Shown here: piece by piece, positions 46,067-55,623 of the stretch
Position numbering within the stretch: the stretch's first letter is position 1
Layout of the letters: each line of letters opens with the position of its first letter
NCBI RefSeq assembly: GCF_002309535.1
Contig: NZ_CP023275.1
Span: 1,240,001 to 1,304,000, forward strand
DNA: 64,000 nt
Source: Sulfurospirillum diekertiae
Lineage (GTDB): Bacteria > Campylobacterota > Campylobacteria > Campylobacterales > Sulfurospirillaceae
Direction of reading: 5' to 3'
Notes under the pieces: model-generated
What the model was told of the DNA's origin: nothing
The model's input: the letters and a program-made list of their open reading frames with translations, nothing else
Database searches by the model: none
Position numbers and translations under genes: made by a program

Positions 46067-47480
46067 TCTTTATTACAGTGCTGTACTAGCCTTAATTCTT
46101 AGTGGATGTTCACTCTCTCCAGAGCTGAATGTCCCCACAACACCGTTTCCAGAAGCGTACCGCTCGGATGTAAAGAGTGAAACACCGTATGTCGATGCAG
46201 CATGGTGGAACAATTACCATGATGCAAAATTGACCGCTTTAATTGAAGAGGCACTGAAGAATAACTATGATCTTCAATCAGCGATGGCCAATATCTCTTT
46301 GGCGCGTGCAACGCTTTCACGAAGTACATCGGATCGTTACCCAAGCCTTGATGTTCAGGGCTCTGGTCAGAGAATTCGAAGCAGTGGCGATACCTTTAAT
46401 TCTAAAGCGCATAATACGTACAATGATTTTTCACTCAGTGCCGTTCTTAGTTATGAGCTTGATCTTTGGGGTAAATACAAAGAAGCTGAAGCTTCCTCTC
46501 GTGCTTCGTTGATCGCTACGTATGCGGCAAAAGACACGGTAAAAATCTCTTTAGCTTCCAATGTGGCGGATAGTTACTTTACATTGATTAGTTTGTATGA
46601 GCAACTCGATATTACCAATGAGACAATACAAGCAAGAGAAGAGGGGCTTAAGCGCAATGAGGCGAAGTATACGCTTGGTGCTATTTCTAAAGGAACTCTT
46701 GCCTCCGATCGTGCAGAGCTGAACAGTGCTCAAATCACGAAAGATGCGCTAGAGCAAGCGATTTTACTCCAACAAAGTGCGTTGGCTGTACTCGTAGGCA
46801 AATCACCCGAAGCCATAGCGGCGTTTAGTAAAGATGGCTTACCACGCGTTTTACCAAGCGATGTCAACGTGCCTGCCAATTTGCCTTCCGAGCTTTTAAC
46901 CAAACGCCCTGATATTACCCAAGCCGAAGAGAATTTAAAAGCAGCCAATGCCAACATCGGTGTGGCACGAGCTGCTTATTTTCCAAGTATTAGCCTCTCA
47001 GGGGCACTTGGCTTTGAGAGCACACAGCTTTCTAACCTGATGAAATCCCAATCAGGGATGAATAGTTTTGGTGGAAGCCTTGCCTCACCATTGTTTAATA
47101 TGGGAAAAACCAGTTCCAACGTGGAGAGTGCAAAAGCGAACAAAGAGTTAGCAGAGATTGCGTATGCAAAGACGGTTCAACAAGCGTTTCAAGATGCCTA
47201 TGATGCCCTTAACAAACGACATACTCTCACACAAAAACTAGAGCATCAGCTCTCCTATGAGAAAAATATTGAGCAAGTGTACTTACTCGCTAAAAAACAG
47301 TATGAAAATGGCTATGGCGATTACCTTACGCTTTTAGATGCAAAGCGTAATCTACTCTCAGCAAAACTGGCTACATCACAAACGAAGCAAGCTTTGCTCA
47401 GTTCAGGGGTTTCTTTGTACAAATCACTCGGGGGTGGTTGGGATAAAGAGGTGTTTGACAGGCACGCTGATACATTGTAA
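46056..47480 (+). CDS. Outer-membrane efflux lipoprotein (CmeC/OprM, NodT family)
   Basis: The ATG at 46056 overlaps the pump stop by 11 bases, giving 474 residues. It has a lipobox (LALILSGCSLSPE) and two repeats of the TolC-like fold. The ASSRASLIATYAAKDTVKISLASNVADSYFTLISLYEQL and KRPDITQAEENLKAANANIGVARAAYFPSISLSG blocks are typical. It forms the trimeric exit channel for the adaptor and pump before it. Confidence 0.93.
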   Translation: MKNSLYYSAVLALILSGCSLSPELNVPTTPFPEAYRSDVKSETPYVDAAWWNNYHDAKLTALIEEALKNNYDLQSAMANISLARATLSRSTSDRYPSLDVQGSGQRIRSSGDTFNSKAHNTYNDFSLSAVLSYELDLWGKYKEAEASSRASLIATYAAKDTVKISLASNVADSYFTLISLYEQLDITNETIQAREEGLKRNEAKYTLGAISKGTLASDRAELNSAQITKDALEQAILLQQSALAVLVGKSPEAIAAFSKDGLPRVLPSDVNVPANLPSELLTKRPDITQAEENLKAANANIGVARAAYFPSISLSGALGFESTQLSNLMKSQSGMNSFGGSLASPLFNMGKTSSNVESAKANKELAEIAYAKTVQQAFQDAYDALNKRHTLTQKLEHQLSYEKNIEQVYLLAKKQYENGYGDYLTLLDAKRNLLSAKLATSQTKQALLSSGVSLYKSLGGGWDKEVFDRHADTL

Positions 47481-47490
47481 ATGTTACTGA

Positions 47491-47526
47491 TGTCAAATGC
47501 TCTTTCGTAAAATAGAGCATTTGACA
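47491..47526 (+). terminator. Strong hairpin terminator after the first efflux operon
   Basis: TGTCAAATGCTCT (47491-47503) and AGAGCATTTGACA (47514-47526) form a perfect 13-bp stem with a 10-base loop, followed by a T-rich tract. Confidence 0.8.
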
Positions 47527-47624
47527 ATTCTTTTATCTTGTTTTATTCAATCTACATAAAAAAGACTCTTTGAAAAACCTTTGCTTGATTACAATTCTTT
47601 TTATAATTCACATAAGGTTAAAAA

Positions 47625-47765
47625 ATGAAATTCAAACTTTTTGCTCTCTGTCTTTTTTCGGTATGGTGTTTTACGGTTAATTTCGTATTCAATGGAACTT
47701 GTCATACGTGTCATGAAACAATTCAATTTCATACAAGCAATTTTATCAGTACGAATGTTCTGTAA
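47625..47765 (+). CDS. Small secreted or membrane protein with a CxxCH haem-binding motif
   Basis: An ATG at 47625 with AAGG 7 bases upstream opens a 46-codon frame. The product has a basic start (MKFK), a hydrophobic segment to about residue 23, then NGTCHTCHETIQFH, which holds the haem c attachment motif CHTCH. It stops soon after. The first 30 residues read like the start of a c-type cytochrome, so it may be a remnant of a larger one or a real mini-cytochrome. It lies in the otherwise empty 47.5-47.8 kb gap. Confidence 0.5.
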   Translation: MKFKLFALCLFSVWCFTVNFVFNGTCHTCHETIQFHTSNFISTNVL

Positions 47766-47821
47766 ATAAATCAAGGGAACATGAACACATTTTTCCTATA
47801 AGTGCGTATTTAAAAAATGTG

Positions 47822-48277
47822 TTATTGACGATCAGATTCGCATGTTGTCATCACTTGGTACTCTTCCATCTTCATTTCCGAGCCTGTTTTTTTATCAATT
47901 AATATAGGCTCGGAAATTTCGCCTGTTTTGATATGAATGATACGGCTTGTAAGCCCTATTGGGGTAGCGTGCTTATTTCCCCACTCAAACATCATAATGA
48001 GTACCGGAGCCAAATCTTCACCTGCTTTGGTTAAAACATATTCGTAACGTTTGTCGCTCTCTCCATAATTTTGCTTCTGTAAAATGCCATATTCGACAAG
48101 ATCGTTGAGTCGTTTTGTCAATATATTGGGCGCGATGCCTAAGCTTTTTTGAAATTCATCAAACCGTCTAAGTCCTCTAAAACTATCTCTAATAATCAGC
48201 ATACTCCACCACTCTCCGACAATTTCTAAACATTGTGCAATAGGGCACGGCATCTCAGTGTAACTTTTTCGTTTCAT
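47822..48277 (-). CDS. HxlR-family transcriptional regulator
   Basis: I choose the ATG at 48277, preceded by TTGGAG, giving 151 residues. The HxlR winged-helix domain is clear: PCPIAQCLEIVGEWWSMLIIRD near residue 10 and RRFDEFQKSLGIAPNILTKRLNDLVEYGIL. The N-terminal Cys is the kind that senses aldehydes or oxidants in YodB-type members. It is divergent from the SDR gene with two repeated sites between them. Confidence 0.9.
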   Translation of the reverse strand: MKRKSYTEMPCPIAQCLEIVGEWWSMLIIRDSFRGLRRFDEFQKSLGIAPNILTKRLNDLVEYGILQKQNYGESDKRYEYVLTKAGEDLAPVLIMMFEWGNKHATPIGLTSRIIHIKTGEISEPILIDKKTGSEMKMEEYQVMTTCESDRQ

Positions 48278-48292
48278 TTTATTCTCCAATTT

Positions 48293-48339
48293 ACTTGCAT
48301 TATGATAGTAAATATAATATACTTGCATCATGAAAGTAA
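48293..48339. promoter_or_regulatory. Two direct-repeat operator sites between hxlR and the SDR gene
   Basis: ACTTGCAT(T/C)ATGA(T/A)AGTAA occurs at 48293-48311 and 48321-48339, 28 bases apart with 17 of 19 bases equal. Placement and repetition suggest HxlR binding that controls both genes. Confidence 0.65.
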
Positions 48340-48375
48340 TTTAACATGAAAAATTATAGCATAAAGGAAAACAAA

Positions 48376-49128
48376 ATGAATATGAACAGCAATACAATTC
48401 TTATAACAGGTGGCACTAGCGGCATCGGCTTTGAATTAGCACGACAATTATGCAAAAGCAATACCGTGATTATCACAGGGCGCGATCAGGAAAAACTTGA
48501 CAAAGTCAAATCGGAATTAAAAGAGGTGCACGTCTTTCAATGCACTATTGACAAACACGATGAAATCGTTAATTTATATGAAAACGTTTCAAGGATGCTT
48601 CCTGATCTTAATATTCTCATCAATAATGCAGGTGTTATGAACAGGATCGATTTACAAAAAGAGCGTGATATTCACAAGCTCACAGAAGAGATTATGGTCA
48701 ATGTCGTAGGGACTATTGATATGAGTACACAGTTTTTACCTCTTTTACGTCAGCAAAAAACAGCTGCGATTGTGAATATTTCTTCCGCTTTAGCGTTTGT
48801 ACCGTTGGCAAGCACTCCTGTCTATTGTGCCAGTAAAGCCGCACTTCACTCCTTTACGGATTCGTTACGCATACAGCTTAAAGATACGAACATTAAAGTC
48901 TTTGAACTCGCACCATCTGTCACTAAAACACCTTTAATAAAAGCCTTGGATAGCAATGAACAAAAAGGGATGAGCATTATGTCTGTATCGGAACTTGTTA
49001 AGGTTGCCATTCAAAAAATCGAGTGCGATACGTTTGAAATCAGACCAGGTCAAAGCAATGCTCTTAAAATGCTGAGTCGCATTTCACCTCGTTTTGCTCT
49101 TCATATGATCAATAAGTCTGGACACTAA
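48376..49128 (+). CDS. Short-chain dehydrogenase/reductase (DltE-like)
   Basis: The ATG at 48376 has AAAGGA upstream, giving 250 residues. The cofactor motif is TGGTSGIGFELA near residue 10. NNAG is in LINNAGVMN, and the catalytic Ser-Tyr-Lys is in NISSALAF...PVYCASKAAL. It reduces or oxidises an alcohol or carbonyl with NAD(P)H. The HxlR partner suggests induction by a reactive electrophile. The second efflux operon starts 55 bases later in the same direction. Confidence 0.85.
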   Translation: MNMNSNTILITGGTSGIGFELARQLCKSNTVIITGRDQEKLDKVKSELKEVHVFQCTIDKHDEIVNLYENVSRMLPDLNILINNAGVMNRIDLQKERDIHKLTEEIMVNVVGTIDMSTQFLPLLRQQKTAAIVNISSALAFVPLASTPVYCASKAALHSFTDSLRIQLKDTNIKVFELAPSVTKTPLIKALDSNEQKGMSIMSVSELVKVAIQKIECDTFEIRPGQSNALKMLSRISPRFALHMINKSGH

Positions 49129-49182
49129 AATGCGTCATTTAACCAGAGTACTTAAAAGATTCGTACACCAAGAAGGGGCTTT

Positions 49183-50640
49183 ATGAAAATTCCTAAAATA
49201 ACAGATGCAATTTTTCATCATTCGCTAGGATGTGTTTTATCTGCGATGATGTTAATGGGGTGTGGCTCCACGCAAGTGCAAAGTCCAACCCCTGATGTTG
49301 CACTTGCAACACAGTTTCGCAATGCAGACCTATTTGAGAGAGATGCTCTCAATGATAGGGAGTGGTGGAGTCGTTTTGACGATCCGATTTTATCATCGCT
49401 TATTGCCAAAAGTTTGAACACGAACTACGATGTAAAAATGGCGCTTTCACGCATAAAAGGTGCGCGCGCTTTTAGAGATGCGCAGGCGTCACGTTTGTGG
49501 CCTTCTTTGGACGTGCAAGGCTCCACAGCCTCTTCGCACAGTGGTTTGCCCCAAAGTGTTAAACAAGGCATTCCCGATACAAAGAGCAGTGCTTTAGGGC
49601 TGAATGTTGCTTGGGAGTTTGATTTGAGTGGGGGAATTAGTGCTGCAAAAGATGCCGCTGAAGCAGACCTTTTGTCGGCTCAGTATGGCGTCATTGGTAT
49701 GAAGTTGCTGATTGCCAGTGAAGTGGCGACTCAATACTTTCTTCTTCGTAGTACCGAACACGATTTAAAGCTCATAGAAGCGTTGGCGGTGAGTCAGCAT
49801 GAAACACTCCATCTCACCACAAGACGCTTTAACGAAGGGCTTTCCAGTGAGTTGGACTTGCAGAGTGCTATCGCCGAGGTCAATGAGATCGATGCAAAAA
49901 TTCCTCCATTGCGTATGCTGATCGCTTCACTTCAAACGCAACTGGCTCTGTTACTAGGTGAAAATCCTTCAACGATGGTCGTGCCAAGCGTTGCTAACTA
50001 TGATTTGCCCAAATCGCCTCTCATTGGAACTGCCCAGCCACTCGATTTGCTGAAACGTCGACCTGATTTGATGGCGGCAGAATCACACTATGCGGCAGAA
50101 TCGTTACGCACGGAAGAGGCTCGCTCACAGTATTGGCCTAAACTTTTTCTGAATGCCCTTTTGGGACGTGAAGACTTGCGTCTCAATGGGCTTAATTTAG
50201 CGCCTGTCAATTTTTCAAATGTTGCATTAACGTTTGCAATGCCAATTTTTAATGCAGGGCGGATTCAAGCGGGTGTAGAAGCACAATCATCCCGCGAGAA
50301 TGAAGCGTTACTTGGTTGGCAAAAATCAGTCTTAACCGCGCTTAAAGAGGTTGAAGACTCTCTGGTTGTTTGCCATGAAGAGCAAAAGCGAGGGGAATTT
50401 TTAGCGCAATCACTTCAAAGCAAACGTCTTGTACTTCGTAAGGCGGAATCCCTTTTTGCGCAAGGAGAGTCCGATAAATTAGTGGTATTGCAAGCACAAC
50501 GTCTTGTTTTGCTCAGTGAAATGAGTGTAACCGACCAACGCGCCAAACGCTTACTCGCGGATGTTCAGCTCTATAAAGCATTAGGGGGTGGTTGGAATGT
50601 ATCGAAGGAAGAATCAAAAGAAGGAACAACCAATGAATAG
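49183..50640 (+). CDS. Outer-membrane efflux lipoprotein (NodT family), second system
   Basis: This 485-residue protein has a lipobox (SAMMLMGCGSTQ), the TolC-like repeats (NTNYDVKMALSRIKGARAFRDAQASRLWPSLDVQGS) and ends with the typical ALGGGWNV. It forms the outer-membrane channel of the second pump. Here the channel comes first in the operon, unlike the first system. It overlaps the adaptor gene by 8 bases. Confidence 0.92.
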   Translation: MKIPKITDAIFHHSLGCVLSAMMLMGCGSTQVQSPTPDVALATQFRNADLFERDALNDREWWSRFDDPILSSLIAKSLNTNYDVKMALSRIKGARAFRDAQASRLWPSLDVQGSTASSHSGLPQSVKQGIPDTKSSALGLNVAWEFDLSGGISAAKDAAEADLLSAQYGVIGMKLLIASEVATQYFLLRSTEHDLKLIEALAVSQHETLHLTTRRFNEGLSSELDLQSAIAEVNEIDAKIPPLRMLIASLQTQLALLLGENPSTMVVPSVANYDLPKSPLIGTAQPLDLLKRRPDLMAAESHYAAESLRTEEARSQYWPKLFLNALLGREDLRLNGLNLAPVNFSNVALTFAMPIFNAGRIQAGVEAQSSRENEALLGWQKSVLTALKEVEDSLVVCHEEQKRGEFLAQSLQSKRLVLRKAESLFAQGESDKLVVLQAQRLVLLSEMSVTDQRAKRLLADVQLYKALGGGWNVSKEESKEGTTNE

Positions 50641-51772
50641 GGAATGGATGCGTTATACAACAAAGATGATGCTATGTGCTTCGATACTTGTGTTTGCAGG
50701 GTGTGGACAGGTCGAAAGTAAAAAAGAAGTGCCAACCTTAGTGTACGTAACAGCGTTTCATCAATCGCAAGGGCATAATGAAGTGTTGCTCACAGGCAGT
50801 ATTCGCTCACGAAGCGAGACAGCGATGGGGTTTCGTGTGGGTGGAAAAGTGCTCAAACGTATGGTCAATGTCGGCGATCATGTCAAAAAAAATCAACTTC
50901 TCGCTACACTTGATTCGGTGGATTATCAATTAGCGGTTGGTGTTGCAGCCGAGCAGTTAGAAGCGGCTAAGGTCACTGCTGAACAAGCGATGGTGGATGC
51001 TGCTCGGTTTAAGCGTTTGGGGAGCGATGGATCGATTGCCATTGCTGAAATTGAAAGACAGCAAACACGAGCAAATGCGGCACGCGCTACAATGGAGCAA
51101 GCCAAACAGCAACTGGAGTTAGCAAAAAATAAAGTAGAGTATACCGCACTGAAGGCACCTTTTGATGGAGTTATAACCTCGTTAAATTTTGAAGAGGGAC
51201 ACGTCGTCTCTGAGGGACAACCTCTCATTTTCGTCGCCAAAAAAGGCGAATACGAAGTGGCTGTTGATCTACCAGAGCATCTGGTTTCTCATGTTAAAGC
51301 GTATAAAACAACGGCAACATCATGGAATGATGCCTCTATCTCTTTCAATCTTACGATGCGAGAACTCTCCTCTATGGCGACACCGCAAGGTCGTATGTAT
51401 CCTGCGCGTTATGTGCCAAGTCGTGACGCTTTAGAGACGATTGCGTTATTGCCTTTGGGAAGTACCGTTAAATTTACGTTGTCCCGCCCGATGGAGAGTG
51501 GAACAACCTTACCGATCAGCGCGGTGATTAAAACCAAAGAGAGTGCTGGGGTTTGGGCGTTAAATAGTGCTGAAAATGGAGTCGAGTTTGTTCCTGTGAA
51601 CATTCTCAATTATGGTACACGTACGGTGCGTGTTACGGGGTTAAAAGATGGCATAAAGGTCGTCAGTGTGGGTGCGCAAAAACTTGACGCATCCATGAAA
51701 GTACAACCGATAGAACGCCCCTACGAAACAGTCGTAGAAATACCTAGAAAGGGAGCTTATGAAGGGCTTTAA
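50633..51772 (+). CDS. RND efflux periplasmic adaptor, second system
   Basis: I choose the ATG at 50633, which overlaps the channel stop, giving 379 residues. The lipobox is SILVFAGCGQ, and the lipoyl half follows with RVGGKVLKRMVNVGDHVKKNQLLATLDS. A coiled coil lies at about 105-165, with IERQQTRANAARATMEQAKQQL and the PFDGVIT motif after it. It links the inner pump with the channel. It overlaps the pump gene by 14 bases. Confidence 0.92.
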   Translation: MNREWMRYTTKMMLCASILVFAGCGQVESKKEVPTLVYVTAFHQSQGHNEVLLTGSIRSRSETAMGFRVGGKVLKRMVNVGDHVKKNQLLATLDSVDYQLAVGVAAEQLEAAKVTAEQAMVDAARFKRLGSDGSIAIAEIERQQTRANAARATMEQAKQQLELAKNKVEYTALKAPFDGVITSLNFEEGHVVSEGQPLIFVAKKGEYEVAVDLPEHLVSHVKAYKTTATSWNDASISFNLTMRELSSMATPQGRMYPARYVPSRDALETIALLPLGSTVKFTLSRPMESGTTLPISAVIKTKESAGVWALNSAENGVEFVPVNILNYGTRTVRVTGLKDGIKVVSVGAQKLDASMKVQPIERPYETVVEIPRKGAYEGL

Positions 51773-54700
51773 TCTCTCAGAATGGGCGGTAACGCATCGC
51801 TCTATGACCCTCTTTTTAATCATAAGCACGCTCATTGTGGGTGTTTTTTCATTTAACAAACTGGGAAGACTGGAAGATCCAAATTTTAACGTACCTTCTA
51901 TGACCATCGTTGTTGCATGGCCGGGTGCCACCGCTAAAGAGGTTCAAGAAGAGGTCATTAACAAAGTTGAGCGAAAAATACAAGAGCTTGATGCGTTGGA
52001 TTATGTCAACTCCTATTCACGTCAAGGTTATGGCGCGATCAGGGTTTGGATGAAAGGGGGGACGCCTAAGAAAGAGCTTGAAGATTCATGGTATCAGATA
52101 CGAAAGAAAATATCGGATATTCGTCAAGAATTTCCTTCCGGTGTGCGTGGACCTTTTTATAACGATGAGTATAATGATGTTTACAGCGTTCTCTACGCCA
52201 TTAGTGCGCCAGATTTATCCACAGCGGAACTTCATGACACGACAGAGCGCATCAAGCGACAATTACAAAGTGTGGTTGGTGTCAATAAAGTTGATGTGCT
52301 TGGTAAACAGCAAGAGCAAGTGTTTGTTGAACTCTCTATGCGAAAACTAGCGGCACTTGGCATCAGTCCTAATACCGTCATCGACGCACTGGCGCATCAA
52401 AACAGTGTCTCTCCCTCAGGCTCGGTGGATGCCACAAACGATCGCGTTTATGTCCGTGTTACGGGTGCCATTGATCGTGCCAAAGAGCTTGGCAATGTTA
52501 CCATTGAGGCAGGTGGTAAAACACTCAGACTCTGCGATATTGCGACGATCAGCATTGGCTATGAAGATCCTCAAAGTTTTACTATTCGCCGTAATGGTGA
52601 GCCTATTATTGCTATCGGTGTTACGATGAAGCGTAATGGCAATATTTTGGATCTGGGGCATGCGCTTGATGCCAAGATGGAAACCATCAAAACGACCTTG
52701 CCACTTGGCGTTGAAATCGAAAAATACGCAGATCAACCTCGTGTGGTAGAAGAGTCTGTATGGGAATTTGAGCGTTCATTTTTAGAGGCATTGATTATCG
52801 TGCTTTTCGTCTCTTTTATCTCGCTTGGCTGGCGTACAGGTATCGTTGTAGCCGCTTCCATACCTTTGGTACTGGGTGTGGTTGCTGCTATTATGTATGC
52901 TTCGGGTTGGAATTTGGATCGTATCTCTTTGGGGGCTTTGATTATTGCACTTGGGTTATTGGTCGATGATGCGATTATTGCCGTTGAGATGATGGTTGTG
53001 AAGATGGAAGAGGGCTGGGATCGCTTAGAAGCGGCAACGTATGCTTATAGCTCAACCGCTTTTCCGATGCTTACAGGAACACTCATTACCGTAGCAGGTT
53101 TTATGCCTGTTGGCTTTGCAAAATCCATTTCGGGGGAGTATGCCGGTGGCATTTTTTGGGTCGTGGGTGTTGCACTTGTGGCATCATGGTTGGTTGCGGT
53201 TATCTTTACGCCTTATCTTGGTATGGCGTTATTGCCAAAAATGAAACCTATCGAACACGCAGAAAGCATTTACGATAAACCTATTTACCATAAATTACGC
53301 GCTATGGTGATGTGGAGTATTTCAAAGCGTTGGCTAGTTTTGGGCTCAACGCTGCTTCTTTTTGGACTAGCAGGGGCTGGAATGCTTTTGGTACAACAGC
53401 AATTTTTCCCTACGGCGTCACGTCCTGAACTCTTGGTAGAGCTTCGATTGCGTGAAGGTTCCTCTTTTGAGGCGACACAAAAACAAGTTTACAGGATGGA
53501 GCAGATACTCAAAAGTGATGCTGAAATTGAGAGCTTTACGGTCAATACGGGTGCAGGTGCTCCAAGGTTCTACCTCTCGCTTCAACCCGAACTTCCAAAT
53601 CCTGCCTATGCGCAGTTTGTGCTTGTGATGAAAAGCAATGAACAAAGAGAACATGTGCGCAACAGACTTATGGAAATTTTCGATAAAAATGAAGCCTTCC
53701 CTGACATTCGTGCGCGTGTTTTACGACTTGAGTTTGGTCCCCCTGTTGGTTTTCCGGTTCAGTTTAGAGTTATCGGACCTGACCCTTTAAAAGTACGCGA
53801 GATTGCGTACAACGTGAGAGACATTGTTCGGACAAGTTCTTTGGTGAAAGACACCCAATTGGACTGGAATGAGCAAGTACGAACGATTGGGCTAAATGTG
53901 GATCAAGATAAAGCGAGTCTGCTAGGGCTATCATCGGCTGATATTCAAAATATGGTGCAATTATCGCTTAATGGGGTGAGCACAATGCAAATCAGGCGAG
54001 GTGAAGAGTTGGTAGATGTTGTGGTACGCTCCACGCCAGAAGAGCGTCTTTCCATCGAACACATAGGAAGCCTTCAGTTATTTTCACGTACGAGCATGGT
54101 GCCTCTTTCGCAAATTGCAAACGTTGAGCCAACCTTTGAAGAGCCTGTTCTTTGGCGTCGTAACAGAGACCTTGCAATCACTGTGCGCAGCGACGTGCAT
54201 GATGGCATTCAAGGTCCTTATGCAACGTCACAGATTATGCCTTTATTGCAACCGGTGATTGATGCAATGCCTTTGGGATACCATATAGAAGTGGGCGGCG
54301 CAATCGAAGAGAGTAACAAATCCAATAAGGCGTTGTTTGAGGTATTTCCTCTTATGTTTGCGGTTATATTGTTACTCCTTATGGCACAGCTTCAACGATT
54401 TTCGCTGATGTTTATGGTTTTACTTACAGCGCCATTGGGGCTTATCGGCGTTGTACCAGCCCTTTTAATTTTCAATGCACCTTTTGGCTTTGTGGCATTA
54501 TTGGGGGTTATTGCTTTGGGTGGTATGATTATGAGAAACTCATTAATTTTGGTGGATCAGATAGAACAAGATATTAAGCGAGGGGCATCCCCTTGGGTGG
54601 CGATTATTGATGCAACGGTGCGTCGTTCTCGCCCTGTTGTCCTAACAGCAGCAGCTGCTATTTTGTCGATGATACCATTGAGTCACAGTGTCTTTTGGGG

Positions 54701-54815
54701 ACCAATGGCGATTGCCATTATGGGTGGACTGATCATTGCGACAGCGTTAACACTGGTCTTTGTTCCTGCTTTGTATGCCGCATGGTTTAAAGTAAAGATT
54801 AATACAAAGATATAA
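51759..54815 (+). CDS. RND efflux pump, second system
   Basis: This 1018-residue RND protein starts MKGFNLSEWAVTHRSMTLF and has NKLGRLEDPNFNVPSMTIVVAWPGAT at the porter entrance. Helix 4 carries the Asp pair (LLVDDAIIAVEMM). Helix 10 reads GGMIMRNSLILVDQ and lacks the AcrB Lys, as in the branch of non-AcrB exporters (VexF/MdtBC-like). Substrate unknown. The adaptor and channel genes come before it. Confidence 0.93.
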   Translation: MKGFNLSEWAVTHRSMTLFLIISTLIVGVFSFNKLGRLEDPNFNVPSMTIVVAWPGATAKEVQEEVINKVERKIQELDALDYVNSYSRQGYGAIRVWMKGGTPKKELEDSWYQIRKKISDIRQEFPSGVRGPFYNDEYNDVYSVLYAISAPDLSTAELHDTTERIKRQLQSVVGVNKVDVLGKQQEQVFVELSMRKLAALGISPNTVIDALAHQNSVSPSGSVDATNDRVYVRVTGAIDRAKELGNVTIEAGGKTLRLCDIATISIGYEDPQSFTIRRNGEPIIAIGVTMKRNGNILDLGHALDAKMETIKTTLPLGVEIEKYADQPRVVEESVWEFERSFLEALIIVLFVSFISLGWRTGIVVAASIPLVLGVVAAIMYASGWNLDRISLGALIIALGLLVDDAIIAVEMMVVKMEEGWDRLEAATYAYSSTAFPMLTGTLITVAGFMPVGFAKSISGEYAGGIFWVVGVALVASWLVAVIFTPYLGMALLPKMKPIEHAESIYDKPIYHKLRAMVMWSISKRWLVLGSTLLLFGLAGAGMLLVQQQFFPTASRPELLVELRLREGSSFEATQKQVYRMEQILKSDAEIESFTVNTGAGAPRFYLSLQPELPNPAYAQFVLVMKSNEQREHVRNRLMEIFDKNEAFPDIRARVLRLEFGPPVGFPVQFRVIGPDPLKVREIAYNVRDIVRTSSLVKDTQLDWNEQVRTIGLNVDQDKASLLGLSSADIQNMVQLSLNGVSTMQIRRGEELVDVVVRSTPEERLSIEHIGSLQLFSRTSMVPLSQIANVEPTFEEPVLWRRNRDLAITVRSDVHDGIQGPYATSQIMPLLQPVIDAMPLGYHIEVGGAIEESNKSNKALFEVFPLMFAVILLLLMAQLQRFSLMFMVLLTAPLGLIGVVPALLIFNAPFGFVALLGVIALGGMIMRNSLILVDQIEQDIKRGASPWVAIIDATVRRSRPVVLTAAAAILSMIPLSHSVFWGPMAIAIMGGLIIATALTLVFVPALYAAWFKVKINTKI

Positions 54816-54841
54816 AAAACGAGTGAGGCGGTGAACCTCTT

Positions 54842-54867
54842 TTAGGCTTTACATGTAAACGCTAAAA
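54842..54867. terminator. Palindrome-containing hairpin between convergent genes
   Basis: TTTTAG and CTAAAA flank a full TTTACATGTAAA (54848-54859) with two mismatched bases on each side. It lies between the second pump gene and the convergent DUF4130 gene and may serve both as a terminator. Confidence 0.5.
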
Positions 54868-55623
54868 GCTTTGTGCTTGGGCGTTTACACGCTCTATTTG
54901 AAACTCGCTCATATACGTTCTATAAAGTAGAGGAACCCAGCTTTTTTGGAGTTTTGGATTATACCTACTTTCTACGGTAGCTGATTTGAAGAACGTTTTC
55001 CATAGTGCTTTGAATTTTTCTTCTTCGCTAGAATAGGTTGGGGCATCAAAGGTGGCGATAGAGCGAATTTCTCGTAGTTCATCGTTCTTTACAAAAGCAA
55101 GAGCGCGTTTAACATCGTGAATGATAAAAGGGATGTTTCCTAAACGCTTGCAGAAATGATCAGCCAAAAAAGGGACAATATTAAACTTTGTCTCTATTTT
55201 GGCATAGAGTGTGCCATCTTCTAACTCTTCAAATCGGGTAAAACCGTACATCTTATGTACCAAACTCAAAAGCTCTTTTTCAAGATTTTGAATGTAAAAA
55301 AGATGGGTGTTATTGATGTTACGAAGCTCTTTAGGGTTTTTAAATCCGATGCGAATGTACTCCAAGAGTGCCATCTCATAGTCTCTCGTGTCGCATAAAA
55401 CGCTATGAAAGATGGTATGTTGTTGTTCATGAGTAAAATGCTTAGTAATGGCATCTAAGACTTTACGCGCGTTTGCCTCATCGGTAAAAACTTCGTGAAA
55501 GCGCTCAAACAAAAGCGATTGCGGCATTTGTTTGACAATGGTACTTACCTCTAATTTTTCATAATAAACCTCATACACTAAGCTCAAAAACCCTTCAAAA
55601 CTGCCATCATAAAGCAATATCAT
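54862..55623 (-). CDS. DUF4130/TIGR03915-family protein, partner of a radical SAM DNA repair enzyme
   Basis: This 253-residue protein starts ILLYDGSFEGFLSLVYEVYY, the family hallmark, and has NIVPFLADHFCKRLGNIPFIIHDVKRALAF in the second half, followed by W..FF.....E.R.NP.LQ...VP..YR. Members are encoded with the radical SAM protein and are proposed to act in DNA metabolism, with a uracil-glycosylase-like fold. The gene starts right at the radical SAM stop. Confidence 0.8.
   Translation of the reverse strand: MILLYDGSFEGFLSLVYEVYYEKLEVSTIVKQMPQSLLFERFHEVFTDEANARKVLDAITKHFTHEQQHTIFHSVLCDTRDYEMALLEYIRIGFKNPKELRNINNTHLFYIQNLEKELLSLVHKMYGFTRFEELEDGTLYAKIETKFNIVPFLADHFCKRLGNIPFIIHDVKRALAFVKNDELREIRSIATFDAPTYSSEEEKFKALWKTFFKSATVESRYNPKLQKSWVPLLYRTYMSEFQIERVNAQAQSF

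Noticed and set aside
47481-47821. tRNA or small RNA in the gap after the efflux operon
   Set aside because: Only a terminator hairpin and the small haem-motif frame could be supported.
41004-54815. The two RND systems as one duplicated operon
   Set aside because: Gene order differs and the pump proteins belong to different branches.
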